DNA of 64,000 nt, from positions 69,030,608 to 69,094,607 of the forward strand of contig NC_052360.1 in assembly GCF_009727055.1 (NCBI RefSeq). The letters run 5' to 3'. How positions within the stretch are numbered: the first letter of the stretch is position 1; each line of letters starts with the position of its first letter. This stretch comes from Benincasa hispida (lineage: Eukaryota; Streptophyta; Magnoliopsida; Cucurbitales; Cucurbitaceae). The translations under genes were made by a program, and so were the position numbers. Positions 1 through 11,845 of this stretch are shown in pieces. The notes beneath the pieces were generated by a model that searched no databases, was not told where the DNA came from, and saw nothing but the letters and a program-made list of their open reading frames with translations.

Positions 1-1
1 T

Positions 2-475
2 GGTGATGACCCACACGTTTTGGGTGAAGGCACCTCTACCCAACCCCAAAACGTTGCTGGCGAAGCATCACAGGCACAACCCACTATCGCCTCCTTAGCT
101 GCTGAGTTAGCAGAAATGCGGACTCTCTTTGCCCAACAACAGCAACTCTTCTCCCAACAGCAGGAACTCTTCTTCTAGCAATAAGCCTTCTTCAACCAGA
201 GATTTGATGTGGTAATGGAGCAAGTCGACGATATACAGTGCAGTGTTGCCGTGACAAGGGAGGCGTTGATCAATATTCAGCGCAACATTTATACTATCCA
301 TCGCCACCAAAGACAGCTTGCGGAGCGCAACCATGAGTACTTTAATTTTCTAACAACATATCTTCATGGTCCCATGGTGCCTCTGCATCTCAGGCAGCAT
401 CTGATTTTCGAAGAAACTCCACCCGTACCACATCAGAACCCTCCTCTAGACCCTCCTACTCCTCAACAATAATCT
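2..475 (+). pseudogene. C-terminal end of the extra (env-like position) ORF of Athila element A1
   Basis: One reading frame runs from the window edge to a TAA near 475. It is interrupted by two in-frame stops (TAG at 176-178 and TAA at 182-184). The readable protein has a Gln-rich stretch with runs of QQQ and heptad-like spacing, suggesting a coiled coil, and ends in a Pro-rich tail (PPLDPPTPQQ). No catalytic motif is visible. Its place, just upstream of a 3' UTR, polypurine tract and LTR, is where Athila elements carry their third, envelope-like ORF. That assignment is inferred from position and not from recognised residues. The start lies outside the window. It could instead be the tail of pol. 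Confidence 0.5.
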
Positions 476-1617
476 TTACATTTATTTTTTTATGCTGCCA
501 TTGTTTTATCTGTATTTGATTCATTGTTTAACTAAATTCTTTGATTCTTTGTACAGGCCAAAATTTTTGTATTGCGTTATTTGTAGTTATTTGTATACTT
601 AGTTAATTTTCAATACAATTAAGTAGCAATTCTCTCTATGTGTCTGTGCCTCTTCTTTATCATCTTTTTTCAACTATGCGATATTCTTAATCTTTCTTTT
701 GGCGTTATTCATTATGCTGCCATGATGTATATATGCATTCACTTAGAATCATTTCCCATACTTTGTAATTTCTAACTAACACTTAGTTAATTCGTAGCCT
801 AGCAATGCTTTACCTTTTACCCTTCAAAATTCTGCTCAAACCTTCTTTTTGAAATTTTGTCTAAGTGTTTGTTTATTCTATCCAAACAACGCAATGAAGA
901 CTTTGCGCATCTATAAATTTGGGGGTGTGGAAGGTCTGAATAGATGAGATCAAGTGTATGCAGTCTTTAAGAAAATTGCGTTCATTTTTCATTAAAAAAA
1001 AACATTTTCATATCAACTTCAATGTCAGCGCAAGGGAAAACCCAAAAACATTCCCAACCTGATAAGAGTTTTGTGAAAAGAACTTGCACGTAGTTGGATG
1101 TTCGCATGACACCTGTGGGAGCAAGCCAAAACGAAGGTGGGTTTCCAAGAACAACGCAATATGAAAAGGGAAAAATACATAAGAAAAAGAAAATAAAAGA
1201 ATGCAAGAGAAAACTCCTCTGAAATTCATGAGTTAAAGTTGAAATTGGCATACAACCGAAGTTGGATGTTCACATGACACCCGTGGGAACAAGCCAAAAC
1301 GAAGAGTGTAACCATCACCAACAGTCTCTAAATAAATGACACAACGTTTGACCACCGTATCCAGACGCATCAAGTTGTTTTGATAAAAAAGAGGTAAACA
1401 TTCTTTTTAAAACTAGAAAAGCATTTTTGAACATAAATTTGTAGTATAGAAGAATAAAGTAGGGCATTGATATGAATTATCAAGGGTAGAAGGAAATTGC
1501 ATTGTTGAGTAATGTGCCTAAGTGGAGCATTCGGAGCAACCAATCGACGCAAAATTTAGGCTAGAAATTGAGCATTATGCCTTAGTAGAAGATATGCTTG
1601 AGGACAAGCATATATCT
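476..1617 (+). other. 3' untranslated region of Athila element A1
   Basis: Non-coding, T-rich at first. It holds a first polypurine-like tract (aaatttgggggtgtgg, about 915-930) and a pair of 44-bp direct repeats (1093-1136 and 1261-1304). The real polypurine tract follows at its right end. I see no protein-like frame. Confidence 0.55.
1093..1304 (+). repeat. Pair of 44-bp direct repeats in the A1 3' UTR
   Basis: The units at 1093-1136 and 1261-1304 both run from gttggatgtt to ccaaaacgaag and differ at three positions by eye. They lie 168 bp apart, between two polypurine-like tracts. Confidence 0.85.
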
Positions 1618-1630
1618 AAATTTGGGGGTG
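1618..1630 (+). promoter_or_regulatory. Polypurine tract of Athila element A1
   Basis: The sequence aaatttgggggtg directly precedes the TGATAAC start of the LTR at 1631. This is where the primer for plus-strand DNA synthesis lies in an LTR retrotransposon. A near copy occurs about 700 bp upstream. Confidence 0.75.
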
Positions 1631-2183
1631 TGATAACTTGTAGAAATACAAGTTATTTATACTACTTTATTTAGATATTGCGGTTAAAAGAGAGGAAAGT
1701 TGCATCAATTGTATGGAAATGGGCTAAGAAATGCAAGAATTATAAATTGTCGTCAATACACCCACTGACACCATTGCGATGGTAGAAAAGAATATTTCAA
1801 GTCTATTTTGCAGGAAATCAAGTCACCGTATGCGTTCATGGCTCAAGAGAAAAAGATTAACGCATCTACGTCGCATTGCGCCCATCATTCAGGAATGAAT
1901 AGATGATCAACGTAATGACGGCACATGCGACAATCGATCAAGAGCTTTGCGATCAACGCAACTTCAATCGCATGCGGTAATAAAAAATAACACCGCATGC
2001 GAAAAAACGATCGAAGATGCAAATGAGCGACGCAATCACGGAGGATTTTGACACGTGTACAACTAACCGTTGCGCATTTTCAACGGATTGATTGCATAAC
2101 AGAAGAAGTATTTATTCCACCATTTTTGGAATTTCCATAACAATAGAGTGGGGACCATACGGCAGAGAGTCAGAGCATTCACC

Positions 2184-2191
2184 TATAAATA
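2184..2191 (+). promoter_or_regulatory. TATA box in the A1 LTR
   Basis: tataaata within acctataaatacc, about 550 bp into the LTR. The same motif stands at a comparable place in other LTR copies here (19857, 38591), so this is the likely U3 promoter. Confidence 0.6.
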
Positions 2192-3602
2192 CCTTCAGAG
2201 AATTCACTGAGAGATATAATTGATACGAGGCTATTTTGATATTTGAATATTGAGAGAGAGGTTGATCTGAATGCTGATCGGAGAAGATCCCGGAAGAAAA
2301 GAGGCAAGGCCGAGGGGTGTCTCAGGGCGAATCATTCCAAATCCCCACCATGAAGCTTTATACCGAGATCAACTCACCGGTTGAGCAAGCTTGATAGGGA
2401 AGCTCATCCTTCCATTCACTTCATACGCCGGCAAGCAATCTCTCCATCCATATTTGTGTCAAGACATTGGCACTCTTCTATATCTATTTCTAACTCTTAT
2501 TCATCAATTGTATTTCATCTTCTTAGTCTAAATCATTCCCACCATGTATCAGACGCTTGATTCTATAATTAAATGTCATGATCATTTTTCATCTCCATAT
2601 TTCTGTCTATTTCCGTTCCTCCATTAATCGCTTTCTCCAAGATTTTTTCTTAATCCTTTGGTGATTAATATGAATTAAGCAAGTAACTTAATCTGTGCTA
2701 AAGAAATAAAGATGTTTAGCTAAAGCATACTAGACGACATCTTCACCTGTGAAAGCAGAAGTGAAGATGTCATTCTGATCTGTCGAGAAAAGGTTAGAAG
2801 AATGCATTAACTAAAGCAAGAAGTACTTCCAAAGATGGAAGCAACCTTGCATTCATTACGTTCGTCCCTGTTTCATCATAGAGATGTGGGAAACGCGGCC
2901 AATCACCGAGAGCTGTATGCCAAGGGAAAGTGGAACCGTACTTATGTCTTTAACGCAATTAAGGAACTTACGATGTTTATATTAATTATCCTTTCTCTTT
3001 CTGCTTCGCACATAAGCCTTGCCACCACATAACACGATTCTTTGTATAATCTTCACAGTCAGTTTCAATCTTGGTATCACGTATTATGTAACCTGTATCT
3101 TGTATCATCATAGCTTAGGTTTACTTTTACCGCACTTTACTTTTATCGCATATTTATTTTAATGCATGTTTACTTTACTGTGCAAATTTACTTTATCGCA
3201 TGTACAGACCTCACTTTTATTAAATTAAAAAACCCTCGGTCGTATATATCACGAATGTAATGCAATTCACCTAAAACAATCCCTGTGTTCGACATCGGAT
3301 CACACCGAAAAACTTGTGGTGGAATTATACTTGGTTTCAACGCAAGGAAACTTATGACAACACATTGTATACTACAAGATTTTCATAAATAACGCATATT
3401 TAGAAGTAGTATCGCATAAATAAAGTGTGTCTGAATAAGCATAACACAACATTCACATTCTATTTCCATTCCAAGTCATTGAGTTTATGGTTGCATGAGC
3501 TTGTATGATCCATCATTCATCACTATCCATATGCCTATTTAGAATCACCGCATCTTAAGCGTTGTATGACATAAGAAGATAAATTTTATGCAGACAAGTT
3601 TA

Positions 3603-3620
3603 TGGCGCCGTTGCCGGGGA
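3603..3620 (+). promoter_or_regulatory. tRNA-Asp type primer-binding motif (A1)
   Basis: tggcgccgttgccgggga begins with the complement of the plant tRNA-Asp 3' end, the known Athila primer. It sits about 90 bp before the inferred LTR end and not after it, so it may be a captured primer site. Confidence 0.75.
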
Positions 3621-3709
3621 ACTAGTAACAGGGACTTGGACTTGTATCATGCATTATATATCGTAGTGTGTTTGCTTAAAATAAAATCATTAAATTTTTT
3701 TGTCTTACA

Positions 3710-5507
3710 GCAACCCTACTTAATTAATTAGGGTTTTTTTTAAAGAAATTACCTTTGAAGCTCCCAAAACGTTTTCATCTCCACCCGAACACGAACGGAC
3801 CACCAATAGAGTTGACCTACTATCCTCTGGATTCAGAACCGGATTGTGGGACCCGATGGATGAAGAACCCCAGAGAGAAAGAGATGGAATTAGAAGATAG
3901 ATTTTGGGTTGGGTTTAGGTTTTTATTTCTCAGCCCAACTTTGAAAACTATTTTGGCAAAAGTGGCAAAAGTTTTTAATCCAAATTGAAAAGCCCATATT
4001 TATAGAAAAGGGTCATGCAAAATTGCATGTAATAAATTCATAAAAACCCAACACCTAAAATCTACTATCTAAGTGGGCTTAATGTTTCCACTATAAGCCA
4101 ACACCTATCCCACTATTTTGTTAGTGGAATTATCCAACAAAAGTTTAAATTTTCCCACTAACTTTAGTCAAAGGGCAAAATAGTCATTTTGTCAAAGTCA
4201 AACTTTGACCAAAAAGTCAACCTTTTGACTTTTTATGATTTTTTCCGTGTTGACTAATTTTGATCTCCCGAGCATGAATCCACATTCATTTTTGTGAAAT
4301 TCAAATCACATTTGAATATAAGGTCGGTCAAAGTTTGACTTTTCAAAGTCAAAAGTCAACTCTTTGACTTTTTACATCTTTGACCATTTCCATTATTTCC
4401 GAGCTTCTTAATATGAACGTATTCATATTCTTGATATTTAAATTACATTTAAATATTAAAGCTGTGTCTCTAAACTAAAAAATCGGCTACTATATCACAT
4501 ATACTTGTCGGTTTCTCTCTCTTCACCTAATTCGAACAATTCGAATTATTCTATCATACTGTTCTAAGTTTATTCCATATGAGCTAGTAGGAGAACCTAA
4601 TGGACCTATAGATCATGGACTCCAATGATCCGAGATTAGCTGGCTAAACTCTTTAGACGAAGCTAATCAACATTCGTTAACTAGCGGGTCATTCCACTAT
4701 AGTCCCATAGTTGCACAACCCTCACTATAGATATATTTGTGTCTATTTGATATAACCGTGATTAGTAAGCTAATCCTTCATAGGTTGTTCGTAATCTCGG
4801 CTGGGTCATAAAAATCGTTTTACCCCCAAGACTACATCTTATTCCCTAAGTTCCACTAATCCTCTAATGAATAATTGGTTTAAGGTTCAACCTATAAACC
4901 GAACCCCTCTCAGGCCAAGGAGAGGGTGGGGCCCCTTGTTCAAGACCTAGATTCAATACTAAAGGGAACAACATATCTACTATCCCTATAATGGGTAGGA
5001 GTGAATTCCGTCTTTCACCCTATGTTCTCAGCTATCCACCTGATCTTACCCCTAAAATGGGAGGCTTATTGGGCTCTCACCTATGCAGATCTAAGGATAA
5101 TTCTAAGTGAACAGGAGTTCATAGTTAGCTCAGGATTAAGATTAAGTTACCTAGGTCATCAATTAACGAAATAGTCAGTTTTATACATAAAACGACATTT
5201 AGAACGTAAAAAGTGACTATTTCATAGTTCAATCTTATGCAAACTCATTGCATAGGATACCCCCACTCACATATCTCTATATGAACGATTCAGGATCACA
5301 TCGTTTCTACTAACTACAAAGTGGGCTGCATCCATAGTATCCCCAGAACAAGGAGCCCAACCTTATCCCTATACTATAGACCATTTTTAGGCTATATACT
5401 CGAACTTGATCCATGTTTTATGTCATCACATAAAGTTCAAGTCTACATTTAAATAGCCTCAGGACCTTAGTTTACATACTACGAGTTTTAGGACATAAAA
5501 TCTAACA
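3710..5507 (-). repeat. Copia LTR fragment, reverse orientation
   Basis: Read on the minus strand it begins TGTTAGATTTTATGTCC at 5507, the typical start of a Ty1/copia LTR, and runs left until cut by the A1 LTR at 3709. It resembles the copia LTR at 30712-32634 in layout and in short stretches such as the block around 'gtgaattcc'. Near its left end the minus strand reads TTCAAAG/GTAATTT, a good 5' splice-site match, as in the forward copia LTR further on. Short ORFs here are not credible genes. Confidence 0.7.
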
Positions 5508-5667
5508 TTTCCCTTTGTGCATTTGTAGTTATTCATGCTGTAATTTCTGTATAAATTGTACAACCGCTTGTTTGAAGTCAACTGTAAATGTTATGTTCAT
5601 TCATGATTGTGATTTGGACTAATCTTGTTTCGCTGCTCATGGAAATCCGCGAATCTGATTTCCTTCA
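5508..5667 (+). repeat. Copia LTR U5 end, forward orientation
   Basis: The stretch ending ttcgctgctcatggaaatcc...gatttccttca matches the U5 end at 33111-33155 (ttcgctgctcatggagatct...tttccgtca). No initiator-Met primer site follows, so this is a solo or 3' LTR tail, apparently cut by the reverse LTR to its left. Confidence 0.6.
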
Positions 5668-6884
5668 CAAATAATTACAAATAATGAGACCCATAAGACT
5701 TAGGGTACCAACCGCAACATTAACTATTTATACTACTGAGTAGCACAAGTGGCAAGTCCACGTTGAACTACAGGGACACATGAGATTAGTTCCTTAAAGC
5801 TCATTTTCAGTTAAGTGCATGCATAGAAAATAAAAGGCAAGAATGCAATACGGTTTTCTAGCTCAGAGGATTGGGGGGGGGGTTGGGGTTGGTGTGAGAT
5901 TAGTGTGTGCATAGAAAAATAAAATGGAAGAATGCAAAGGATAGAAATGTAACCAACAAAGACATTCTAGCTCAGAGGACTGGAATGACTCAATGTAATC
6001 GTGTTCATTGAATTATCTCAATACGGTTTTCTCTAGGTTGATAAGGCAATACTCTTGGTTGTTGACTACAAATCGCAAACTTAACTAACCTATTGCTTCT
6101 CATGGATTAATTTAAAATTTCATGTCACATATTTCAAAATAACATAAAGCATTCAACCATAAATCCTCAAGAAGTTAGTTAGACAAACAAAAGAACGTAA
6201 AATTGATTAAGAAAATTAAATAGAGAGAAACCCATAGTCATGATATGAGAATTACATTCAAACACATCTCCCAAAATTAAATAGAGTTTATCCCAAAATC
6301 CTCTAGACTAGAAAACTAGGTCTTACCTTCCCATGAAGATAAAGAAGACAAAACTTGATGTCGTCTTTGTCTATTACATGAGACAAAAGGAAGAAAAATA
6401 CAAGTGGGAGAGAGAAAAGGGAAAGAAATTCAGCTAGAGGCCGAATGGAAGATAATTTCTATCATAAAATGAAGATTTCACATATGTACAATTGCGGCAG
6501 TGCCACTCGCTTGGCCTTTCTTATCCAAGCATAGCGTTGCAACCCTTAGGGTGCAGCGACGCTTCGCGTGCGCATGCGCTTCTATCACTCTTTGGAGTGC
6601 CACAACGCTTTCGCCATGTGTGCGTTCTATCTTCAAGCGTAACACACAGTGTCACACAAGATGTCGCTGTTCCAGCCTTCAAGGAATTTTAGTTAATCTT
6701 GACTCTTTTAAAGCTCGGTTGTTCAATTTAGTTCCTAATTGCTGTAAATTAACCCCAAGCAGCCCATAACGCTCCCAAATGCATGAATTACTCAAGATCC
6801 TACAAATATAATCATATAAGCACTTTGAACTTCACAAACAAACTAGATTAGAAGCACTAAGATAGCATATTTGGGATATTATCA
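5668..6884 (-). repeat. Possible reverse LTR-like remnant, unassigned
   Basis: Non-coding. Its right end read on the minus strand is TGATAATATCCCAAATATGC, an LTR-like start, and a GC-richer block (6490-6700) contains cgttgcaac/cgcttcgcgtgcgc repeats of the kind seen in some Ty3/gypsy LTRs. A degenerate direct duplication ('...tctagctcagagga') lies near 5830-5990, with a run of ten G at 5873-5882. I found no target duplication or primer site, so the element type is unproven. Confidence 0.3.
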
Positions 6885-8169
6885 TTATTATATATTTTTT
6901 TTTTATAGAGAACTATAGTATTGAATTATATCAGTATATGAATTAAATAATTATATAACTCAAAATAAATAACAAAAAGTCAGGAAAAAAATAGAAATTT
7001 AATTTTCTTAAAAATGTTTACTATCGTATTGAGATTTAACATGTTAATTATTGATACACATTCGTACAAATAGATAAGAATTATCGGTAAATTTTATCAA
7101 CTGTTTTATTACCTACCAGAGTTAATCAGTTCCAATATTGGATACTTATTTGGAGTTAGATAGGTAAAGAAATAACTTCTCCCATGTGCAAAAGTTACTA
7201 ATCTACCATATCATAAGAACTTGTTATGGAATAAAAATGTGAGAGAGGTTCTATTTCTGCATAACTACTCTAATATTCTTCTACCATTTACATCGAGGAT
7301 ATACAGATATGGATATTAATCAACACTCAGCTAATTATTCTTTTGTTTTATAGTACAATATTTTCTAGATTCACTTGATTCATCATTTAGTTCAGGTTTA
7401 ATTTAGGTTGACGATATTAAAATAAAACTAGAAATGGTCTTAAAACCCAATGGGGATCCATTAAAAAAAATCTCAAAACAAACAATATTGTGCTGGTTAA
7501 GGTTTAACTATAATAACGGTTTCTTAATTATGTTCATATGTGATATCAAATATAATGTGTTTTATAGAAAAAAAAAAAAAAAACAAAAATAATGTGCTAT
7601 TTTATGTCCTTAGTTTAGGTTACTTATGTTACACTCGTGAGTTTAATGGTCTATTTTGTAGAAATAGAATAATTCGAAGATGTTTATAGTAATTTGAAAA
7701 AATTGAGATAAACCATTTTGGACTTAAATTGAGCAATTGAGTCATGACAATTGGAGTCTAAAAGTACCACGATGAGAAATTGAAGCTTCATCTAAAAGCA
7801 ATTACAACTCAATTTGAAGTAGTTTGAAGTAGCTTGAGGTACAACTTTTGTGTTTTATAATATTTGATCGAGTGTAACAAGATGTACAATAACAAGAAAA
7901 TTTCATGATAGAAAAAAGTAGAAAATATCACCGGCAACAAAAACATATGCTATTCGATCCATGACCTAAAGTTTTAATATACCAAATGATACGGAAATCC
8001 TAGCCAATTTATTGTTATGCAAACTCTCATAGATCACAAATGCCAAGACTTCTAAATTAAGACAATTTCATTCCAAAGAATAAGATAGAACATATTTATC
8101 TTGATGAATCAATATCAAATATTAAAAAAAAAATACTTTTTTTCTAAACACAAGATTTTATTCACTCAA
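6885..8169. other. AT-rich intergenic sequence
   Basis: Low-complexity, AT-rich DNA with a poly-A run near 7570-7586. I see no coding frame, LTR end or RNA gene. It may be older host sequence between insertions. Confidence 0.5.
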
Positions 8170-8477
8170 TCTAATTTTGATAAATTTCTCTGGTTTTGTT
8201 TCCATGATTGAAAAGGATTTAAATACCCTATTTAAAGAACACAGTTTTGTTACAGGTGCAAAAAATATGGAGAGGAGTTATAAAACATCCCACTCTCAAC
8301 TGGAATAAAAAGAACTACCCACTATTCTGTAAATACAAACTGACTCAAAAAATTTAAAATACAAAATACAGAAAATACAACTTGTTGACATATGGAGAGT
8401 TGGAAAGCTAGATACATGGAGCATTGGAAAGCAGATATATAATGAGGTTTGTAAGTGAATTTAGTGAGTTATTTTAA

Positions 8478-8495
8478 CCTCCTCCCTCAAACTCA
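8478..8495 (-). promoter_or_regulatory. Polypurine tract of the small copia element
   Basis: The minus strand reads gagtttgagggaggaggt directly before the left LTR. Confidence 0.65.
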
Positions 8496-8499
8496 ATTG

Positions 8500-9700
8500 T
8501 GTTGATAACACATTGAGTAGCACAACTCACGAAATTTAGCTTCTGTCAAGAGCTTTGTAAGACCATCAACTACCTGCTGCTCCAATGGTACAAACTCAAT
8601 TTATGTTGAGAACTTTCTTGCAGACAAAGTGAACATCAAGTTCGACATGTTTGCTTCTTGAGTGAAAAATAGGATTGACAGCTAATGAGAGTGCACTGAT
8701 ATCATTACACCAAATAATAGGTATGCATGTGTTCTTACATCAATTTCTTGAAGAAATACTTTTACCCAACTAATTTCTGCTGAAATTTGTGCGAGAGAAC
8801 GAATGATATTCTGATTCAATACTCAATCGTGCAACAACATGTTACTTCTTGGAACTCCTTGAGATTAAGGTATCTCTAAGGTACACACAGTAGGTTGAGA
8901 TTGATTTTTTGTCATCAAGATCACATCCCTAATCTACATATATATGAATATCTTGTAATTTTTAATGAACTAGATTTGGGAATGTAAAGTCCAAGCTCCT
9001 TAGTACCTTTCAAATATCTAAGTACACACTTGACTACTTTCCAATGTATATATTTGGGAGATTGTAGAAATTGGCTGAGTTTGTTGATAATGTATGATAT
9101 TTCTGGTCTTGTATGTATGACATATTGTAAAGCTCCTATTGCATTTCGATAAATTGTGGGATTATTCATAGTGGTTCCATCATTCTTTGTGAAATGGCGT
9201 CCTGTTACAATAGGTGCGTTGCAAGGTCTAAGATGATTAAGCTCTAATCTGCCAAGGAAGTCATTTATGTATGTATTTTGATTTGAAAAGAAGCTCATTT
9301 TATCTCTATGAACTTGTATGCCTAAAAAATAGGATAGATCTCTTAAATCTTTCAATGCAGATTGTTGATTTAGAGCTGCAACAATCTTGTTAACTTGAAC
9401 ATCACAATTTCCTGTAATAAGAATGTCATCCACACAGACAAGTATATAAACTTTAACTTGAGTAGTGACAAGATAAAAAAGAGAGTTGTCAGCTTTGGAG
9501 TTTTTGATACCCCAACTCAATATAATACCTTTTATCCTCTCAAACCATGTCCTAGGAGTCTGCTTCAACCCATATAGAGATTTGTCTAGGTTGCACGCAT
9601 AATCTGGATTTTATTCATCAACAAATCCTTCTGGTTGCATCATATACACTTCTTCATCTTATTTTCCATTAAAAAAAGGTATTATTGATGTCTAATTGTC
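8500..9700 (-). pseudogene. Copia reverse transcriptase and RNase H remnant
   Basis: The clean frame at 8921-9568 encodes the RT palm with CVDDILITG, matching the copia YVDDILITG catalytic box (aspartates present, Tyr changed to Cys). It then has LRDLSYFLGIQV and the ...RYLKGTKELGL block that leads to RNase H. Upstream on the minus strand, reading through stops, are PEGFVD and LYGLKQTPRTWFE, the usual copia RT motifs before the active site. The RNase H part (8500-8920) is full of stops. It once copied element RNA in the particle and is not functional now. Confidence 0.85.
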
Positions 9701-10540
9701 TGATCTTTCAATCACAATTAGCTGATAAGGTCAAAGTGATTCGTATTGTTGATGATTTAACCATTGGACTAAAAGTTTATTTGAAATCAACTCTTGGATT
9801 TTTATAAAAGCCTTTAGCTACCAACTTTGCTTTGAGTTTTTGCACAAATTGCCATCTGAAATTTTCTAAGCTTTGAATACCCACTTGCACCCAAGTATAT
9901 TAAAATTAGAGTAGGGTACTAGCTTCCATGTCTAATTTCTATTGAGAGCTTCCATTTTTTCTCTCATTGTTGTTGTTCATCTTATAGATTTCAATGCTTC
10001 TTTGGTTGATTTAGGTTCCTAAACATCAATATGAGTTTGTGCCACTAGGTAATTAATTTGTTTAGGTTTAAAGATGTCATTCTTGGATCTAGTTTTGCAT
10101 AGGATGAGAGGGAACAATAACATTAATATCTTCTTGTGACACAATGGAATTGGCTCTGCTAAATGAGAATGATAATGAATAGAAACAGGAATTCCAATTC
10201 TGATAATATGAGATGAAATAGGGCTTTCATTTATAGTGGTAGGAGATGTTACTTCATTTATCTCATTAAATGTATATATAGGGACTAGGAGTAAGCTTAT
10301 TAGAATATCCAGTTTGAATTTTGTTGGCCGATGGAATAGGAAAATTTATCGAGGAAACTATAGTCTCATAAGAATGTTGTTTTTCGACAGAATTTGTAAG
10401 AAAACCAAATTTAAAAGAAAAATCATGCTCTTTAAAGATTACATGTCTAGAGATATACATTCTATCACTAAAGGTTAGACATTTGTATCATTTATGAGAT
10501 TCACTATATCCCAAGAAAACACATTTTGTGCCACGAGTAA

Positions 10541-10553
10541 GCTTTGATACCAA
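10541..10553 (-). promoter_or_regulatory. Initiator-Met primer-binding site
   Basis: The minus strand reads ttggtatcaaagc, one base from the usual copia TGGTATCAGAGC, immediately inside the right LTR. Confidence 0.75.
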
Positions 10554-10878
10554 CTTTGATTTTGATAATTTTCTCTTGTTTTGTTTTATTGATTGAAAAG
10601 GATTTAAATACCCTATTTACAGAACACAGTTTTGTTGCAAGTGCATAAAATATAGAGAGGAGTTATAAAACTTCCCATTCTCTACAGGTATAAAAATAAC
10701 TGCCCACTCATCGGTAAATACAAATTGACTAAAAAATTTTGAAATACAAAATACAGAAAATACAACTTGTTGACACATGGAGAGTTAAAAAGCTTTATAC
10801 ATTTATCGTTCGAAAGTAGGGACATAATTAGATTTGTAAATGAATTTATTGAGTTCACTACTATAAAATTGGACTTTA

Positions 10879-11100
10879 ATGTCGGTTTAAAACTGACATC
10901 ATAGGGCTACAATGTCGATTGAAAACAGATATCAAATATCGTGTTATAAAAGGTCTTTAATGTCGGTTGTCTTTAATATCGGTGTTAAACCAACATTATA
11001 AGTGACCAAGATTTCGATTGCAGTCATCTTCAATATCAGTTTTCAACTAATTTTAAATACTAGTTTCAATGTCGATTTTCTACTGACATTGAACATTATC
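10879..11100. repeat. CACTA left subterminal repeats
   Basis: Several direct and inverted copies of a motif near aatgtcggttt/aaactgacat, the expected place for CACTA transposase-binding repeats. A related set lies at 13794-13860. Confidence 0.6.
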
Positions 11101-11179
11101 TTCATTGTTGGTTTTTCTCCTACTTTTTGTTAGTAATTGCTGGATATTAAATGTTTGTCGTCGTTTTGTCATTAAAAAA

Positions 11180-11201
11180 TAATATATATATATATATATA
11201 T
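11180..11201. repeat. (TA)n microsatellite
   Basis: Uninterrupted alternating TA inside the CACTA element; a shorter run occurs near 11408-11421. Confidence 0.85.
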
Positions 11202-11845
11202 GTTATTTACGCACATACAATTCAATAATATTTCTCTTTTACCTTTATATGCACGAAACAAAATCTTAATTGTTTTTACAAATCCCCATTTAGTCATAAG
11301 AAAAATTAGATGATAATTTAATTCCAAAACTAATATGAAATATATTTTTCATCCAAATCAACTCCATATGGTTTTGACAGTAAATCCCTACGTATCAAAC
11401 ATGAAGTATATATATATATATTCTACATTAAACAAGTAGAGTATAAATGCTAAGTTACGCACAATAATGAAATTCAAAATAAATGAATTGTAAAATGGTT
11501 AAAATGACTAAAGATAAACTGAAGATAAAAGAGGAGGATCAATAACGTCTTCCCAAGTTTCTCTGATGTCAAATTTTTGAATCTAGACACTTTTCTCCCA
11601 TCTACAAAGTAGATAAAACGACCATTTGAACAAATAAGTAACAAAATAAAACATAGAAACTTGAGGCTACAAAAATATCAAAGCTCTAAGGTTTGAAACT
11701 TACGTTTCTTTCATTCTTTCGGTTTACTATTATATACAAACTTGAGGCTACAAAGATATCCAACTTCACTAAAAGATAATATAAACATACTGAAGCATTT
11801 CATTACTGATGACTAATCCAAAGCCATGAAAGTTATTGTTCTAAC

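Larger units (their letters stand above)
1631..3709 (+). repeat. Athila A1 3' LTR, extended past a primer-site motif
   Basis: The LTR starts TGATAACTTG right after the polypurine tract. The usual end for this family would be ...GCAGACA at 3596, just before a tRNA-Asp primer site at 3603-3620. The sequence instead continues to ...GTCTTACA at 3709 before the flank changes to a copia LTR. Two other copies (22635-24496 and 40370-42357, both with target duplications) end in similar ...TTACA or ...TTAACA tails, so I place the end at 3709. A candidate target duplication on this side is GCAAC (3710-3714). The left partner is outside the window. The first 24 bases form a perfect 8-bp hairpin with a GAAA loop. 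Confidence 0.7.

Noticed and set aside
1631..3620. A junction in a tandem array where one LTR serves two elements.
   Set aside because: After the primer site no gag follows, family-like sequence ends at 3709, and copia LTR begins; an extended 3' LTR explains more, though the array idea is not fully excluded.
3755..3988. A 77-aa ORF (MKLPKRFHLHPN...).
   Set aside because: It lies inside a reverse copia LTR, opposite to the element's sense, with no domain.
6492..6769. Two overlapping GC-richer ORFs.
   Set aside because: Both frames are open over the same stretch, which has repeated gcgttgcaac-type motifs; this fits LTR-like sequence better than a gene.
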